Numbered from the stretch's first letter, positions 6,300 to 15,315 are shown. The stretch is DNA of 34,757 nucleotides from Flavobacteriales bacterium (GCA_016788285.1 JAEUSW010000019.1:1-34757); one strand, 5' to 3'. Made by a program: numbers and translations. The notes: generated by a model from the letters alone, not told the origin.

Positions 6300-7619
6300 A
6301 TGCTGCGCACCGAGGGGTTCAGAAAGTACCTGGGCAACACCTCCTGGCTCTTCGGGGAGCAGGTGGTGCGCCTCGTCGTGGTGCTGATCACCGGCATCTA
6401 CGTGGCCCGCTACCTGGGCGATGCGCTCTTCGGCCAGCTGAACTACGCCACCGGATTCGTGGGCATGTTCTTCGCGCTCAGCGCCATGGGCGTGGACCAG
6501 ATCATCGTGCGCGACCTGGTGCAGCGTCCGGAACGGCGCGACGAGCTGCTGGGCACGGCGGCCTTCATCAAGCTGGTGGGCTCCGTGCTGCTCCTCGTGG
6601 TGGTGCTGGCCGCCACCTTCATCAAGGGGATGGACGGGCTGACGGCGACGCTCGTGGTGGTCATCGCCGGGGCCGAGCTGCTCCGGCCGTTCAGCGTGAT
6701 CGAGCACCACTTCATGGCCCGGGTGGACGCCAAGAGCTCCGTCAGGGTGCAGTTCGCGCAGGTGCTCATCAGCGCCGCCTTCAAGCTCGCCCTGATCGCC
6801 CTTCGGGCCCCGCTGATCTGGTTCGCCTGGGTCTACGTGCTGGAGACGTTCGTGCTGGCCGCCGGGTATTCCCTGGCCCTCGCGCGCGACGGTGCGAGCT
6901 GGAGGACCTGGAGGGTCTCCCGGTCCACCCTCCGCTATCTGGTGAACGAGAGCTGGCCCATGCTGGTGTACGGGGTCGCGCTGTACATCCAGGCCAAGAT
7001 CGACCAGGTGATGATCGGCGACATGCTCGCGTCCACGATGGGGCAGGAGGCGGCCTATGCCGAGGTGGGGCAGTACTCCGTGGCGCTGAAGATGATCGAG
7101 GCCATGGGCTTCCTGCCGGTGATCGTGCAGAAGAGCCTGGCGCCCGCCATCACCCGGGCGAAGCTGCAGGACCCGGCGTTGTACGCGGACCGGCTGCTGA
7201 ACCAGTACCGGCTGATGTTCCTGATGTTCCTGATGACCTCCGTGCCCCTCTACTTCCTGGCCAAGCCCCTCATCGTCTGGCTCTATGGCGAGGCCTTCGC
7301 GCCGGCCGGCACCCTGTTGTCCCTCTTCGCCATCCGCCTGTTCTTCACCAACATGGGCGTGGCCAAGGCGAGCTTCATCACCAACGAGGGGCTGTTCCGC
7401 TACTCGCTCCTCACCGCCGTGGTGGGCGCCGGCCTCAACATCGCCATCAACTATTTCCTGATCCCTCCGTTCAAGTCCATCGGCGCGATCTGGGCCACGA
7501 TCGGTTCGTTCCTCGTGAGCATCTTCCTGCTGGACCTCCTGTTCCCCCGCACCCGGGTGAACCTCCGGTGGATGCTGCGGGGCATGGCCACGTTCTGGCG
7601 GTTCCACCGCGCCACCTGA
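6300..7619 (+). CDS. Polysaccharide flippase (Wzx-like, MOP/MATE superfamily)
   Basis: The product is 439 residues, almost entirely hydrophobic, with around twelve membrane segments and basic loops. The start LGNTSWLFGEQVVRLVVVLITGIYVARYLGDALFGQLNYA is split here for description: the first helix opens after TSWLF, and YVARYLG is typical of Polysacc_synt/MOP exporters. It would move lipid-linked repeat units across the inner membrane. It lies 13 bases after the kinase stop and 4 bases before the next gene. It is GC-rich and continuous with its neighbours. Assignment as the repeat-unit flippase is strong by family and context; the actual substrate cannot be read from sequence. Confidence 0.9.
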   Translation: MLRTEGFRKYLGNTSWLFGEQVVRLVVVLITGIYVARYLGDALFGQLNYATGFVGMFFALSAMGVDQIIVRDLVQRPERRDELLGTAAFIKLVGSVLLLVVVLAATFIKGMDGLTATLVVVIAGAELLRPFSVIEHHFMARVDAKSSVRVQFAQVLISAAFKLALIALRAPLIWFAWVYVLETFVLAAGYSLALARDGASWRTWRVSRSTLRYLVNESWPMLVYGVALYIQAKIDQVMIGDMLASTMGQEAAYAEVGQYSVALKMIEAMGFLPVIVQKSLAPAITRAKLQDPALYADRLLNQYRLMFLMFLMTSVPLYFLAKPLIVWLYGEAFAPAGTLLSLFAIRLFFTNMGVAKASFITNEGLFRYSLLTAVVGAGLNIAINYFLIPPFKSIGAIWATIGSFLVSIFLLDLLFPRTRVNLRWMLRGMATFWRFHRAT

Positions 7620-7623
7620 GCCC

Positions 7624-8871
7624 ATGGACCGGCATCTCGTCCCCGTACGCCCATCGCTCTTCGCCGAGCGCTCGTGCCCGCGCTGTGGGGCCGGTGCGCC
7701 GGAAGCGCTGGGCGTGGTGGTGCCCGGGGTGCATGTGCTGGGCGACTACCGCTGCCGGTCCTGCGGCTACGCCTTCCTCCACGACCTTCCCGTGGGCTTC
7801 GCGGTGGACCACGATGTGGCCATCGGCCGGGAGGACGGAGCGCTCCACGATGCCAAGGGGGCCGAGGGCTGGGTGTGGGGCCCACTGCTGGAGGGATTCA
7901 GGAACCCCTCGGACCGGGAGGTGCGCGTCGAACGCCGGGTGCTCCGTCCCGCCAAGCGAGTGGTGATCCTGAACACGCTGGATTTCCTGTACGGCCACGT
8001 GCTGCTGAAGCTCTGGAACGCGCAGCACTATCTGGACGCGCACAAGGACCTCGGTCTGGTGCTGATCCTGCCCAAGAGCTTCGCGTGGATGGTGCCCGAG
8101 GGCACCGCCGAGGTGTGGGAGGTGGACCTGCGGCTGGGCGAGGCGCACGGATGGTACCGGTCCATCGATCGCTTCGTGCAGGAGCGCCTGGCCGAGTATG
8201 ACGAGGTGTACTTCGGGAAGGGCTATGCGCATCCCGACAAGAGCACGGTCGACATCCGCCGGTTCTGCGGTGTGGAGCCCTTCGACCTGGAGCGGTTCGA
8301 CACGGCTCCGCGCCACATCACCTTCGTGCTGCGCGATGACCGGCTCTGGTACCGGTCGCCCGTGTCGCGTGCGGCGCACCGCGCGCTCCGCGCGGCGGGC
8401 CTACAGCGTCTCGCTGGTCCGCTGTTCGTCGCGGACCAGGAGCGTCTCGCGCGCGCCACCCTGCGCCGCATCCGCAGGCGCTACCCGGATGTGCAGGCCA
8501 CGTTCGTGGGCCTGGGCGATGCCGGTGCCGAACGCGAGGGTGTGAAGGACCTGCGCACCCGCCGGATGAGCGTGGAGGTCGAGCGGACCTGGTGCCGGAC
8601 CTACGCCGCGAGCCAGTTCGTGATCGGGGTGCACGGTTCGAACATGCTGCTGCCCACCGCACTGGCGGGCGGCTGCATCGAGGTGCTTCCCTACGACCGA
8701 TACAGGAACATCGTGCAGGACGTGGCGGTGCGCCAGCGCGACGTGATGCAGCTCTTCCTCTACCGCTTCGTGGACGAGTACGCGTCGCCGGCCGCGGTGG
8801 CGCGCCACGCGATCTCCATGTTCGCGGACCACAGGGTCTTCCACCGCAACAACCGCATCAACATCTACTGA
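7624..8871 (+). CDS. Zinc-ribbon plus GT61/DUF563-like glycosyltransferase
   Basis: The product is 415 residues and soluble. The N-terminus carries two CxxC pairs, CPRC at 18-21 and CRSC at 44-47, consistent with a zinc ribbon. The C-terminal half has the GT61/DUF563-like signature, with YAASQFVIGVHGSNMLLP followed by ALAGGCIEVLP (about residues 325-358). The region between contains a Rossmann-like RVVILNTLDFLYGHVLLKLWNA. A glycosyltransferase role in building the polysaccharide is inferred from the HGSNM-type motif and the operon setting. The coupling of a zinc ribbon to this domain is unusual to me. The alternative is a non-enzymatic or regulatory protein that has kept the fold. Confidence 0.72.
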   Translation: MDRHLVPVRPSLFAERSCPRCGAGAPEALGVVVPGVHVLGDYRCRSCGYAFLHDLPVGFAVDHDVAIGREDGALHDAKGAEGWVWGPLLEGFRNPSDREVRVERRVLRPAKRVVILNTLDFLYGHVLLKLWNAQHYLDAHKDLGLVLILPKSFAWMVPEGTAEVWEVDLRLGEAHGWYRSIDRFVQERLAEYDEVYFGKGYAHPDKSTVDIRRFCGVEPFDLERFDTAPRHITFVLRDDRLWYRSPVSRAAHRALRAAGLQRLAGPLFVADQERLARATLRRIRRRYPDVQATFVGLGDAGAEREGVKDLRTRRMSVEVERTWCRTYAASQFVIGVHGSNMLLPTALAGGCIEVLPYDRYRNIVQDVAVRQRDVMQLFLYRFVDEYASPAAVARHAISMFADHRVFHRNNRINIY

Positions 8872-8876
8872 CCGCG

Positions 8877-9869
8877 ATGCCCGAACCGCAACTGGCCCCG
8901 CCGCTCACCACGCCGGTGCTGCTCATCGCCTTCAACAGGATCGCGCCCACGCGCCAGGTGTTCAACGCCATCCGGGCGGCGCGGCCCACGAAGCTCTACC
9001 TCGCCTGCGACGGGCCCCGGAACGCCGAGGAAGCGGTGCGGTGCGAGGAGGTGCGCGCACTGGCCCGCGAAGTGGACTGGCCCTGTGAACTGCGCACACG
9101 GTTCAATGAGCGCAACCTGGGCTTGCGAAAGGGGGTCAGCAGCGCGATCGCCTGGTTCTTCGAGCATGAGCCGGAGGGCATCGTGCTGGAGGACGACACC
9201 CTGCCGGTGCCCACCTTCTTCCGCTTCTGCCAGGAGCTGCTGGAGCGCTACCGCGATGACGAGCGCGTGTGGGTGATCATGGGCAACAACCTCATGGACG
9301 ACTGGGCCGGAGGCACGGACGGGTCCTACTACTACAGCGCGCACGGGTATGGGGCCCCCTGGGGCTGGGCCAGCTGGCGACGGGTATGGTCCCACTACGA
9401 CGTGGACATGGGGCAGTGGCCCGCCCTGAAGCAAAGCCCGTTGCTGAAGGACTTCTTCCTGGACCGCCGCGAGGAGGAGGACGTGCACAGCATGTTCGAT
9501 TACGTGCACTGCGGGCGGATGAACTCGTGGTCCTACCAGCTTGACATCACGCGGGTGATGAACCACGGCCTCAACATCCTGCCTGCCGTGAACCTGATCC
9601 GGAACATCGGGTTCGGTGCGGACGGCACGCACACGGTGGATCTTTCGGACCCGCGGAACAAGGACACCGCGCGCGACATCGCCTTCCCGCTGCAGCACCC
9701 CCGGTTCATGATGCTGGACGCCCGGCGCGACAGGGCGTACTTCCGGCGCTTCATCGGCAGCACGCCGTCCTACCGGTTCAAACGGTCGTTGAAGGCCCTG
9801 CTCGGCGGTCCCGATGGGGCCCTGCTCAAGGCCCTGTCGTCCATCAAGGCTAAGTTAGGCGGGCGATAG
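8877..9869 (+). CDS. Glycosyltransferase, GNT-I/HlpA-like
   Basis: The product is 330 residues from the ATG at 8877, five bases after the preceding stop. It opens with TPVLLIAFNRIAPTRQVFNA, an N-terminal nucleotide-sugar-binding fold. It has the acidic metal-binding motif VLEDDTLPVPTFF (EDD near residues 105-107) and then GYGAPWGWASWRRVW, a stretch characteristic of the 'hemolytic protein HlpA-like' glycosyltransferases that resemble the GNT-I family. A cytoplasmic enzyme adding a sugar to the lipid-linked repeat unit is expected. The frame extends upstream to 8592, but that part overlaps the previous gene and has shadow composition. Confidence 0.85.
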   Translation: MPEPQLAPPLTTPVLLIAFNRIAPTRQVFNAIRAARPTKLYLACDGPRNAEEAVRCEEVRALAREVDWPCELRTRFNERNLGLRKGVSSAIAWFFEHEPEGIVLEDDTLPVPTFFRFCQELLERYRDDERVWVIMGNNLMDDWAGGTDGSYYYSAHGYGAPWGWASWRRVWSHYDVDMGQWPALKQSPLLKDFFLDRREEEDVHSMFDYVHCGRMNSWSYQLDITRVMNHGLNILPAVNLIRNIGFGADGTHTVDLSDPRNKDTARDIAFPLQHPRFMMLDARRDRAYFRRFIGSTPSYRFKRSLKALLGGPDGALLKALSSIKAKLGGR

Positions 9870-9880
9870 GCCAACGCCCG

Positions 9881-11179
9881 ATGATCCGCAAACGCGACCT
9901 GGTCGACCTGCTGTTCCTGATCGGCTTCGCCGTCTACGGGTTCGGCAGTTACATCGGCATGAAACAGGGCCTGTCCAAGGGCCTGATCGTGTCCAACCTG
10001 CCGTTCCTGGCCATCGTGGTGTTCTACCTGATCGATGCGGTGTACAGACAGCGTGTGCGCTACATGCTGACGGGCACCTACTGGCTGTGCCTGCTCTACA
10101 TCGTCACCCTGGCCGTGTCCATGCTGGTCGGTCTCCGGGGCGGCATACCGGGGCTCAACGCGGGCAACGTGCTCCTGTCGATCCTGCTCTTCACGGTGCC
10201 CTTCCACGCCGCGGTGGTGGTGCAGTTCTACCATCGGGACGATGATGGCTTCGACTTCTCGATGCTGCTGCTGCGTTCCCTGGGCCTGCTGATCCTCATC
10301 AACATCCTGGGCTACGCCGCCGGCATCCGCTCCTTCGGCCACAGCTTCGAGGGGCGTGCGAACTTCCCCTTCATCCGTGGCATCTACACGGGCGCACATG
10401 TGCTCTCGGTCATCACCCTCATGATGCTGTTCCAGCTGCGCGACCTGTCCCGTCGCCCGGTGACGGTGGCGCTGGTCATCGGCGCCATCCTGCTCAACCT
10501 GGCGATGATGGTGAGCATCAACAGCAGGCTTTCCCTGATGATCTTCCTGCTGCTCGCGATGCTCTTCCTCACCCGGGCCATCAAGGTGGCGCGCGGCCTG
10601 TACACCATCTCCCTGTTCACGATGCCGTTGTTGTTGAGCTTCTCCCTGCTGGTGTACCAGGTGCTCAGCCTGCCCTTCTTCCAGGCGATCCTGCAGCGCG
10701 TGAGCAAGGAGGACGTGACGACCTTCAACGGCCGCAGCTACATCTGGAACGCTGTGGCGGACTGGGCGTGGAGCGACCGCACGGGCCTGCTCTTCGGCAA
10801 CGGCTACAAGGGGCACTACAAGCTGCACCTGCTCGATTTCGTGGCCAGGCTATGGGGCGAGAAGCATGCCTACAACCTCCATTCCCACAGCACCTTCACG
10901 GAGGTGGTGGTGGCGCAGGGCGTCTTCGGCGTGGTGCTGCTGTACATCATCCTCTGGAGGGGCTTCAAGCACTACCGCCGGGAGTACCTCTTGCGCACGG
11001 ACCAGGCGCCCATCTTCGCCGGCCTGGTGTACATCCTGTTCATCTGGCAGATCGATATCTTCTGTTACGGGGTGGACATCGGACATGCCATCCTGTTCTG
11101 CATGATGGCACCGCTGGCGCTCCGGCCCGAGGCGATCACCCGAAGGACCCGATCATTGGAAGGCGCATGGATGGATTGA
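9881..11179 (+). CDS. O-antigen polymerase/ligase-like protein (Wzy-like)
   Basis: The product is 432 residues with about ten or eleven membrane segments. The late periplasmic loop contains NGRSYIWNAVADWAWS, LLFGNGYKGHY and HSHSTFTEVVVAQGVFGV, the arrangement of the Wzy_C/O-antigen-ligase family, where a Gly-Arg and a downstream His-Ser region mark the catalytic loop. It would join repeat units into polymer on the outer face of the inner membrane. It starts 11 bases after the upstream gene, and its 3' end overlaps the start of the GT2 gene by 13 bases. Polymerase is favoured over ligase because Wzx-, Wza- and Wzc-like partners are in the same operon. Confidence 0.87.
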   Translation: MIRKRDLVDLLFLIGFAVYGFGSYIGMKQGLSKGLIVSNLPFLAIVVFYLIDAVYRQRVRYMLTGTYWLCLLYIVTLAVSMLVGLRGGIPGLNAGNVLLSILLFTVPFHAAVVVQFYHRDDDGFDFSMLLLRSLGLLILINILGYAAGIRSFGHSFEGRANFPFIRGIYTGAHVLSVITLMMLFQLRDLSRRPVTVALVIGAILLNLAMMVSINSRLSLMIFLLLAMLFLTRAIKVARGLYTISLFTMPLLLSFSLLVYQVLSLPFFQAILQRVSKEDVTTFNGRSYIWNAVADWAWSDRTGLLFGNGYKGHYKLHLLDFVARLWGEKHAYNLHSHSTFTEVVVAQGVFGVVLLYIILWRGFKHYRREYLLRTDQAPIFAGLVYILFIWQIDIFCYGVDIGHAILFCMMAPLALRPEAITRRTRSLEGAWMD

Positions 11180-12006
11180 AGACACCCCTCGAAGGCGGTC
11201 GCCGTGCCCGGGGCGAGGCCGGCGGCCGATCGCAAGCACCCCTCGTGAGCATCGTCACGGTGGTGTACAACGGCGCGGCCACCCTGGAGCGCACGATCCA
11301 GAGCGTCCTCGAGCAGCGCCACCCGGCGATCGAGCACATCATCGTGGACGGAGGCAGCACGGACGGGACGATCGACCTGTTGCGGCGCTACGACGACAGG
11401 CTGGCCTACTGGGTGAGCGCGAAGGACCGGGGCATCTACGACGCCATGAACAAGGGGGTGGCCCTCTGCACGGGCGAGTGGGTGGGCCTCATCAACGCGG
11501 ACGACTGGTACGCCGCCGATGCGGTGGAACAGGTGATGGCGGCGGTGAAGGACCGCGACGACATCAACATCGTGCACGGCGACATCCTCATCCACTACCC
11601 GGGCGGGGCCGGCCGGGTGAAGCACGCCCGGGTGAACGGCTTCCTGCTGAAGCACTGGGAGATGGTGCTGAACCACCCCACCTTCTTCGTGCGGCGCGGC
11701 TACTACACGGGCCGGCCCTTCGATGCGGGGCTTCGTGTGAGCGGTGACCATCAATGGACCCTCCGCGCCTGGTTGGAGGACCCCCGGCAGTTCCTGTATC
11801 TGCCCCGCGTGCTGGCCCACTTCACCGCGGGCGGCGCCAGCATGACGATCCCGCTGCGCAAGGTGCTGGATGAGGGTGCGCGCGTGAGCCGTTCGGTGGG
11901 GATGGGCCCGCTGGGGGTGTTCACCGGCCAGGTGGTGCGCACCGCGCTGTACATCCCCCAGGTCCTGAAGCTGAAGCTCAACCAGTACCTTGGCCGGCGT
12001 CGTTGA
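11167..12006 (+). CDS. Glycosyltransferase family 2
   Basis: The product is 279 residues. The GT-A fold is evident: LVSIVTVVYNGAATLERTI at about 26-44, DGGSTDGT at 61-68 and the metal-binding NADD at 110-113. KDRGIYDAMNKGV is typical of the WcaA-like GT2 group. The C-terminal part has NHPTFFVRRGYY and SGDHQWTLRAW, consistent with acceptor binding. The start at 11167 lies inside the end of the polymerase gene (13-base overlap), suggesting translational coupling. The first 25 residues are a polar extension. Donor sugar and linkage cannot be predicted from sequence. Confidence 0.9.
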   Translation: MDGLKTPLEGGRRARGEAGGRSQAPLVSIVTVVYNGAATLERTIQSVLEQRHPAIEHIIVDGGSTDGTIDLLRRYDDRLAYWVSAKDRGIYDAMNKGVALCTGEWVGLINADDWYAADAVEQVMAAVKDRDDINIVHGDILIHYPGGAGRVKHARVNGFLLKHWEMVLNHPTFFVRRGYYTGRPFDAGLRVSGDHQWTLRAWLEDPRQFLYLPRVLAHFTAGGASMTIPLRKVLDEGARVSRSVGMGPLGVFTGQVVRTALYIPQVLKLKLNQYLGRRR

Positions 12007-12013
12007 GCACGCC

Positions 12014-12526
12014 ATGGCCAGCATCTGGAACATCGCCCAGGATCGGGCGGCCAACCGGGGCAACCCGAAGGGACAACTGGTGATGCTGCTGTTCCGCACG
12101 GCGCACCTGCTGCGGCAGAGCACGATCACCTTCCTGCTGTTCCTCCCGTACTTCCTGCTCTACAGGCTGCTGGTCGAGTGGGTGCTCTGCATCGAGCTGC
12201 CCTGGAAGACACGCATCGGTCCGGGGTTCCGCATCGATCACGGCCAGGCGCTGGTGGTGAACGACCACACGGTGTTCGGAGCAGGCTGCACGGTGCGCAA
12301 CAGCACCACCATCGGCAACAAACGCCTCCCCGACGGCAGCTACAGCGCCAGCCCGCGCTTCGGTGACCGGGTGGACATCGGCGCGAACGCCGTCATCATC
12401 GGACCCATCACCGTGGGGGATGATGCGGCGATCGGGGCGGGGGCCGTGGTGGTGAAGGACGTGCCTGCGGGTCACATCGCCGTGGGCAATCCCGCGCGCA
12501 TCCTGCCACGCCGCCGTCCGGCCTGA
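12014..12526 (+). CDS. Hexapeptide-repeat acetyltransferase (serine-acetyltransferase-like)
   Basis: The product is 170 residues from the ATG at 12014; a TTG at 11990 would extend it into the preceding gene. A hydrophobic helical N-terminus (TFLLFLPYFLLYRLLVEWVL) is followed by a left-handed beta-helix. The helix carries HGQALVVNDHTVFGAGCTV, RFGDRVDIGANAVIIGPI and VGDDAAIGAGAVVVKDVP, ending with the conserved VGNPARIL. It resembles the CysE/WcaB-like group found in polysaccharide loci and probably O-acetylates a sugar in the repeat unit; a cysteine-biosynthetic role is less likely in this place. It is the last gene of the forward operon, followed by a strong hairpin at 12529-12563. Confidence 0.85.
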   Translation: MASIWNIAQDRAANRGNPKGQLVMLLFRTAHLLRQSTITFLLFLPYFLLYRLLVEWVLCIELPWKTRIGPGFRIDHGQALVVNDHTVFGAGCTVRNSTTIGNKRLPDGSYSASPRFGDRVDIGANAVIIGPITVGDDAAIGAGAVVVKDVPAGHIAVGNPARILPRRRPA

Positions 12527-12528
12527 AC

Positions 12529-12563
12529 GCCCGACCCCCGGTCCGATGGACCAGGGGCCGGGC
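12529..12563. terminator. Strong hairpin between convergent genes
   Basis: GCCCGACCCCCGGTCC (12529-12544) and GGACCAGGGGCCGGGC (12548-12563) pair over 14 of 16 positions with a GAT loop. It sits between the forward acetyltransferase and the reverse beta-helix gene and could end transcription from both sides. There is no clear T-run. Confidence 0.55.
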
Positions 12564-12594
12564 TTCGTGTATGGCGGGTATGCCGTGGATGGCG

Positions 12595-15315
12595 CTAGCG
12601 CACCATGAGCTTCTGTTCGTTCCGCTCGCTGCCGTCGTCCACGCTCAGCACGTAGGTGCCGGGGAGCAGGTCCGCGGGCACGGTGAGCGGACCGGCGGTG
12701 TGCACCCGGTCCTGCCAGACGATGCGGCCGCTGAGGTCGATGAGACGGAGGTCGGCGGCGCGCGTTCCGGTGAGGTGGATCAGCCCGCCGGCCTCCACCG
12801 GGTTCGGATAGGCCACGGGCCGATCGGCGGCCTGGCCGTCCGCGGGCGCGATCCCCGTGCTGAGCCCGCAGAGGATGTCGTCCTCGCGCACCAGGACGAT
12901 CGAGCGGTAGGCCTGCACCGTGATGGAACCGCTGTGCAGGTTGCCCTGGACATCGCTCCAGCAGCCGTCGAGGCTGAAGGTCTGCGCGGTGGGCTGATCG
13001 TTCACCAGCAGCTGCTGGCGGTCCAGCGGGTCCAGCGGCGTCACGTCCACGCGGTGGAGCTCGACGTTGTCCAGCCAGTAGGTGCTTTCCGTGTAGTGGT
13101 TGGTGAAGGTACAGTTGCCCTGGTCGGTGAGGTCGCTCTGGAAGAACATGGTCACGTCGCGGCGCACCGGGCTGAAGGGGATGAAGCGGCTCGCCACCAT
13201 CTGCGGCCCGGTCTGCTGCGTCAGGCCCTTGAAGCCGGCCTTCACCTCGCCCTGCATGGTGCTCTGGATGCTGAAGCGGAGCCGGTACCACTGTCCGCTC
13301 TGCACGCTGGCCAGCTGGGTGTGCTTCAGGGTGAACTCGTTGTAGGTGTTGTTGTTGGCGAAGTGCACCTTGAGGGCGCCGTTGTCCAGCTGGCCATGGT
13401 CGTGCGTGATCTGGCCCTGGCTCGGCCAGCCGCTCCAACCGTTCACGTCGTAGGGGAAGTCGCCGTTGGGCACCAGGTCCGCGCTCAGCACATCGGCCAC
13501 CTCGTAGGCGCTCATGGTCTTCGGGCTGCGCAGCGAGCTCGCATCCTCACCGCGCTCGGCCTGCCAGCGCTCGAGGCTGAAGTACTTCATCACTCCCGCG
13601 AAGGTGTTGAACTGGAGGATGCTGCGGTCGTTGTAGGGGTTGAAGTAGTAGTTGTTGTTGAAGGTGCCGTAGTCCACCCAGTTGGCCGAGTACACGTGGT
13701 ACTGCCGCATGCAGAGCTGGTCCTCGGCGAGGGCGTACATCACGTTGCCGGTGTACACATCGTTGAAGGCGGGCACGTGGTACGGCGCGGTGGCGCCGGG
13801 GCCGTTGTAGTTGCTGAAGTCGGATATGGAGAGCTGCACCGTGTTGTTGAACAGGATGTTGTCCTTGATCTGGTTGCCGGTGCTCACCATGGTGTGGTCC
13901 ACGTGGATGCCGCTGCCGAGGCAGTTGGCCACGGTGTTGTGCTGCACCAGGGTGTTCTTGATGCTGATGTTCCCGAAGTAGATGCCGTGGCAGATGGGCT
14001 CGTAGTTGCTGAAGTTCGGGGCCGAGCTCTCGAGGTTCCCGGTGATGTCCATCACGATGTTGTCGCGGATGATCATCCCATCGGCGTTGTCGAAGGCGAT
14101 GCCGCCGCCGTCGTTGAGGATGGCCAGCGCATGGCGCACCACGTTGCGTTCCACCAGCGCGTTGCGCTCCACCACCATGCCCACGTAGCCGATGTTGTCG
14201 AAGCGGTTGTCCGTCACCACCATGCCCTGCCCCGTGAGCCGCAGGCCGAAGTAGCCCCAGTTGTTCTCGCCCAGTCCGGGCTGCAGGGCCACGTCCTCGA
14301 ACACGCAATGCGTCACCGAACTGTTGTCGTCCATCAGGTACACCCCGGTGGCATAGGTGCGCTGCACGTTCAGGTGGTGGAAGTCCTGGTCGCCACCGGT
14401 GCTCAGGATGGCCTGGTGGGTGTCGCTGAAGCTGCAGTGGGCGGCCTCCAGCTGGGTGGAGCCGCTCAGGCGCAGGCTGGCGCCGGTCTGGTGGCGGAAG
14501 GCGATGTGCTCCACAAGGATGTGGTGGCGCTGCCAGCTCACGGAGATGCCATGGTCGGTCACGCTCACCTCCACCAGCTGGGTGTTCGGGTCGGCGTTGC
14601 CGGGGCACCACAGATAGAGCTGTCCGTTGGCCACGTCATGGAACCACTCCCCGGGCGCATCAAGCTCGCTGAGCTTGTTGCGGAGGAAATAGCCCCAATG
14701 GTCGTCGCCGATGTTGTTGCCCGTGCTCGTGTGGGTGAGCGTGGTCCCGGAGTGCGCCGTCACGCGTGCCGTGTCGTAGCTCCAGTTGGTGGTGCGCATC
14801 ACCATCGTGGCCCCGGTCCAGTAGCCGGCGGGCTGGGTGAGCGCGGCATCCTGGGTGGTGGTGGCGGTGCCCAGGTCGTTGCGGAGCCAGCCGCTGTTGG
14901 GATACCGCGCCAGGGTCTGCAGTTGCCCGTTCACGAACAGGTGCTTCATGGCCTGGCTGAAGGGTGCACGCCAGATGTTGCCGCCATGCACCGTCCAGCC
15001 GGTCACCGGCACACTGCCGCTGATCACGGGATCGGCCCCGGTGCCATAGGCGCCGATGGTGATGCGGTTGCCCGCAGTGCCGCTGGCCGAGACCGTCAGC
15101 TTGCCGCGGTACACGCCCCCGCGTTGGAAGAGCACCTGGTCTCCGGGTTGGAGTTGGCCGGCGATCTGGTTCACCCGGGCGATGGTCTGCCAGGCCTGCG
15201 CCGGGCTTGTTCCGCTGTTGGAATCACTCCCGCCGGGCGATACGTGGTAGGTGGCCGCAGGCATCCGGACCGCCAGCGACAGCAGGAGCACGAAGAGTGG
15301 AAGTCGGTTCCGCAT
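12595..15315 (-). CDS. Secreted parallel beta-helix protein with T9SS sorting domain
   Basis: The product is 906 residues from the ATG at 15315, which gives a good signal peptide (MRNRLPLFVLLLSLAVRMPAA). The upstream in-frame ATG at 15390 would bury it. After YHVSPGGSDSNSGTSPAQAW, the usual opening of pectate-lyase-like right-handed beta-helix proteins, there are many Asn- and Gly-rich coils (about residues 30-600). A carbohydrate-binding-like jelly-roll region begins at VPNGDFPYDVNGW (about 615-760). The last 75 or so residues (AYPNPVEAGG to EQKLMVR) are a type A T9SS sorting domain, with YPNP and PGTYVLSV. It is probably an exported polysaccharide lyase, epimerase or glycosidase acting on the local polymer or on nutrients; the catalytic residues are not identified. 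It is encoded against the operon on both sides. Confidence 0.88.
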   Translation of the reverse strand: MRNRLPLFVLLLSLAVRMPAATYHVSPGGSDSNSGTSPAQAWQTIARVNQIAGQLQPGDQVLFQRGGVYRGKLTVSASGTAGNRITIGAYGTGADPVISGSVPVTGWTVHGGNIWRAPFSQAMKHLFVNGQLQTLARYPNSGWLRNDLGTATTTQDAALTQPAGYWTGATMVMRTTNWSYDTARVTAHSGTTLTHTSTGNNIGDDHWGYFLRNKLSELDAPGEWFHDVANGQLYLWCPGNADPNTQLVEVSVTDHGISVSWQRHHILVEHIAFRHQTGASLRLSGSTQLEAAHCSFSDTHQAILSTGGDQDFHHLNVQRTYATGVYLMDDNSSVTHCVFEDVALQPGLGENNWGYFGLRLTGQGMVVTDNRFDNIGYVGMVVERNALVERNVVRHALAILNDGGGIAFDNADGMIIRDNIVMDITGNLESSAPNFSNYEPICHGIYFGNISIKNTLVQHNTVANCLGSGIHVDHTMVSTGNQIKDNILFNNTVQLSISDFSNYNGPGATAPYHVPAFNDVYTGNVMYALAEDQLCMRQYHVYSANWVDYGTFNNNYYFNPYNDRSILQFNTFAGVMKYFSLERWQAERGEDASSLRSPKTMSAYEVADVLSADLVPNGDFPYDVNGWSGWPSQGQITHDHGQLDNGALKVHFANNNTYNEFTLKHTQLASVQSGQWYRLRFSIQSTMQGEVKAGFKGLTQQTGPQMVASRFIPFSPVRRDVTMFFQSDLTDQGNCTFTNHYTESTYWLDNVELHRVDVTPLDPLDRQQLLVNDQPTAQTFSLDGCWSDVQGNLHSGSITVQAYRSIVLVREDDILCGLSTGIAPADGQAADRPVAYPNPVEAGGLIHLTGTRAADLRLIDLSGRIVWQDRVHTAGPLTVPADLLPGTYVLSVDDGSERNEQKLMVR

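Noticed and set aside
4931..6397. Long reverse frame opposite the Wzc-like kinase
   Set aside because: Shadow composition, and the kinase motifs on the forward strand are decisive.
6228..7625. Long reverse frame opposite the flippase
   Set aside because: Hydrophilic His-, Glu- and Gly-rich translation mirrors the hydrophobic codons of the forward membrane protein.
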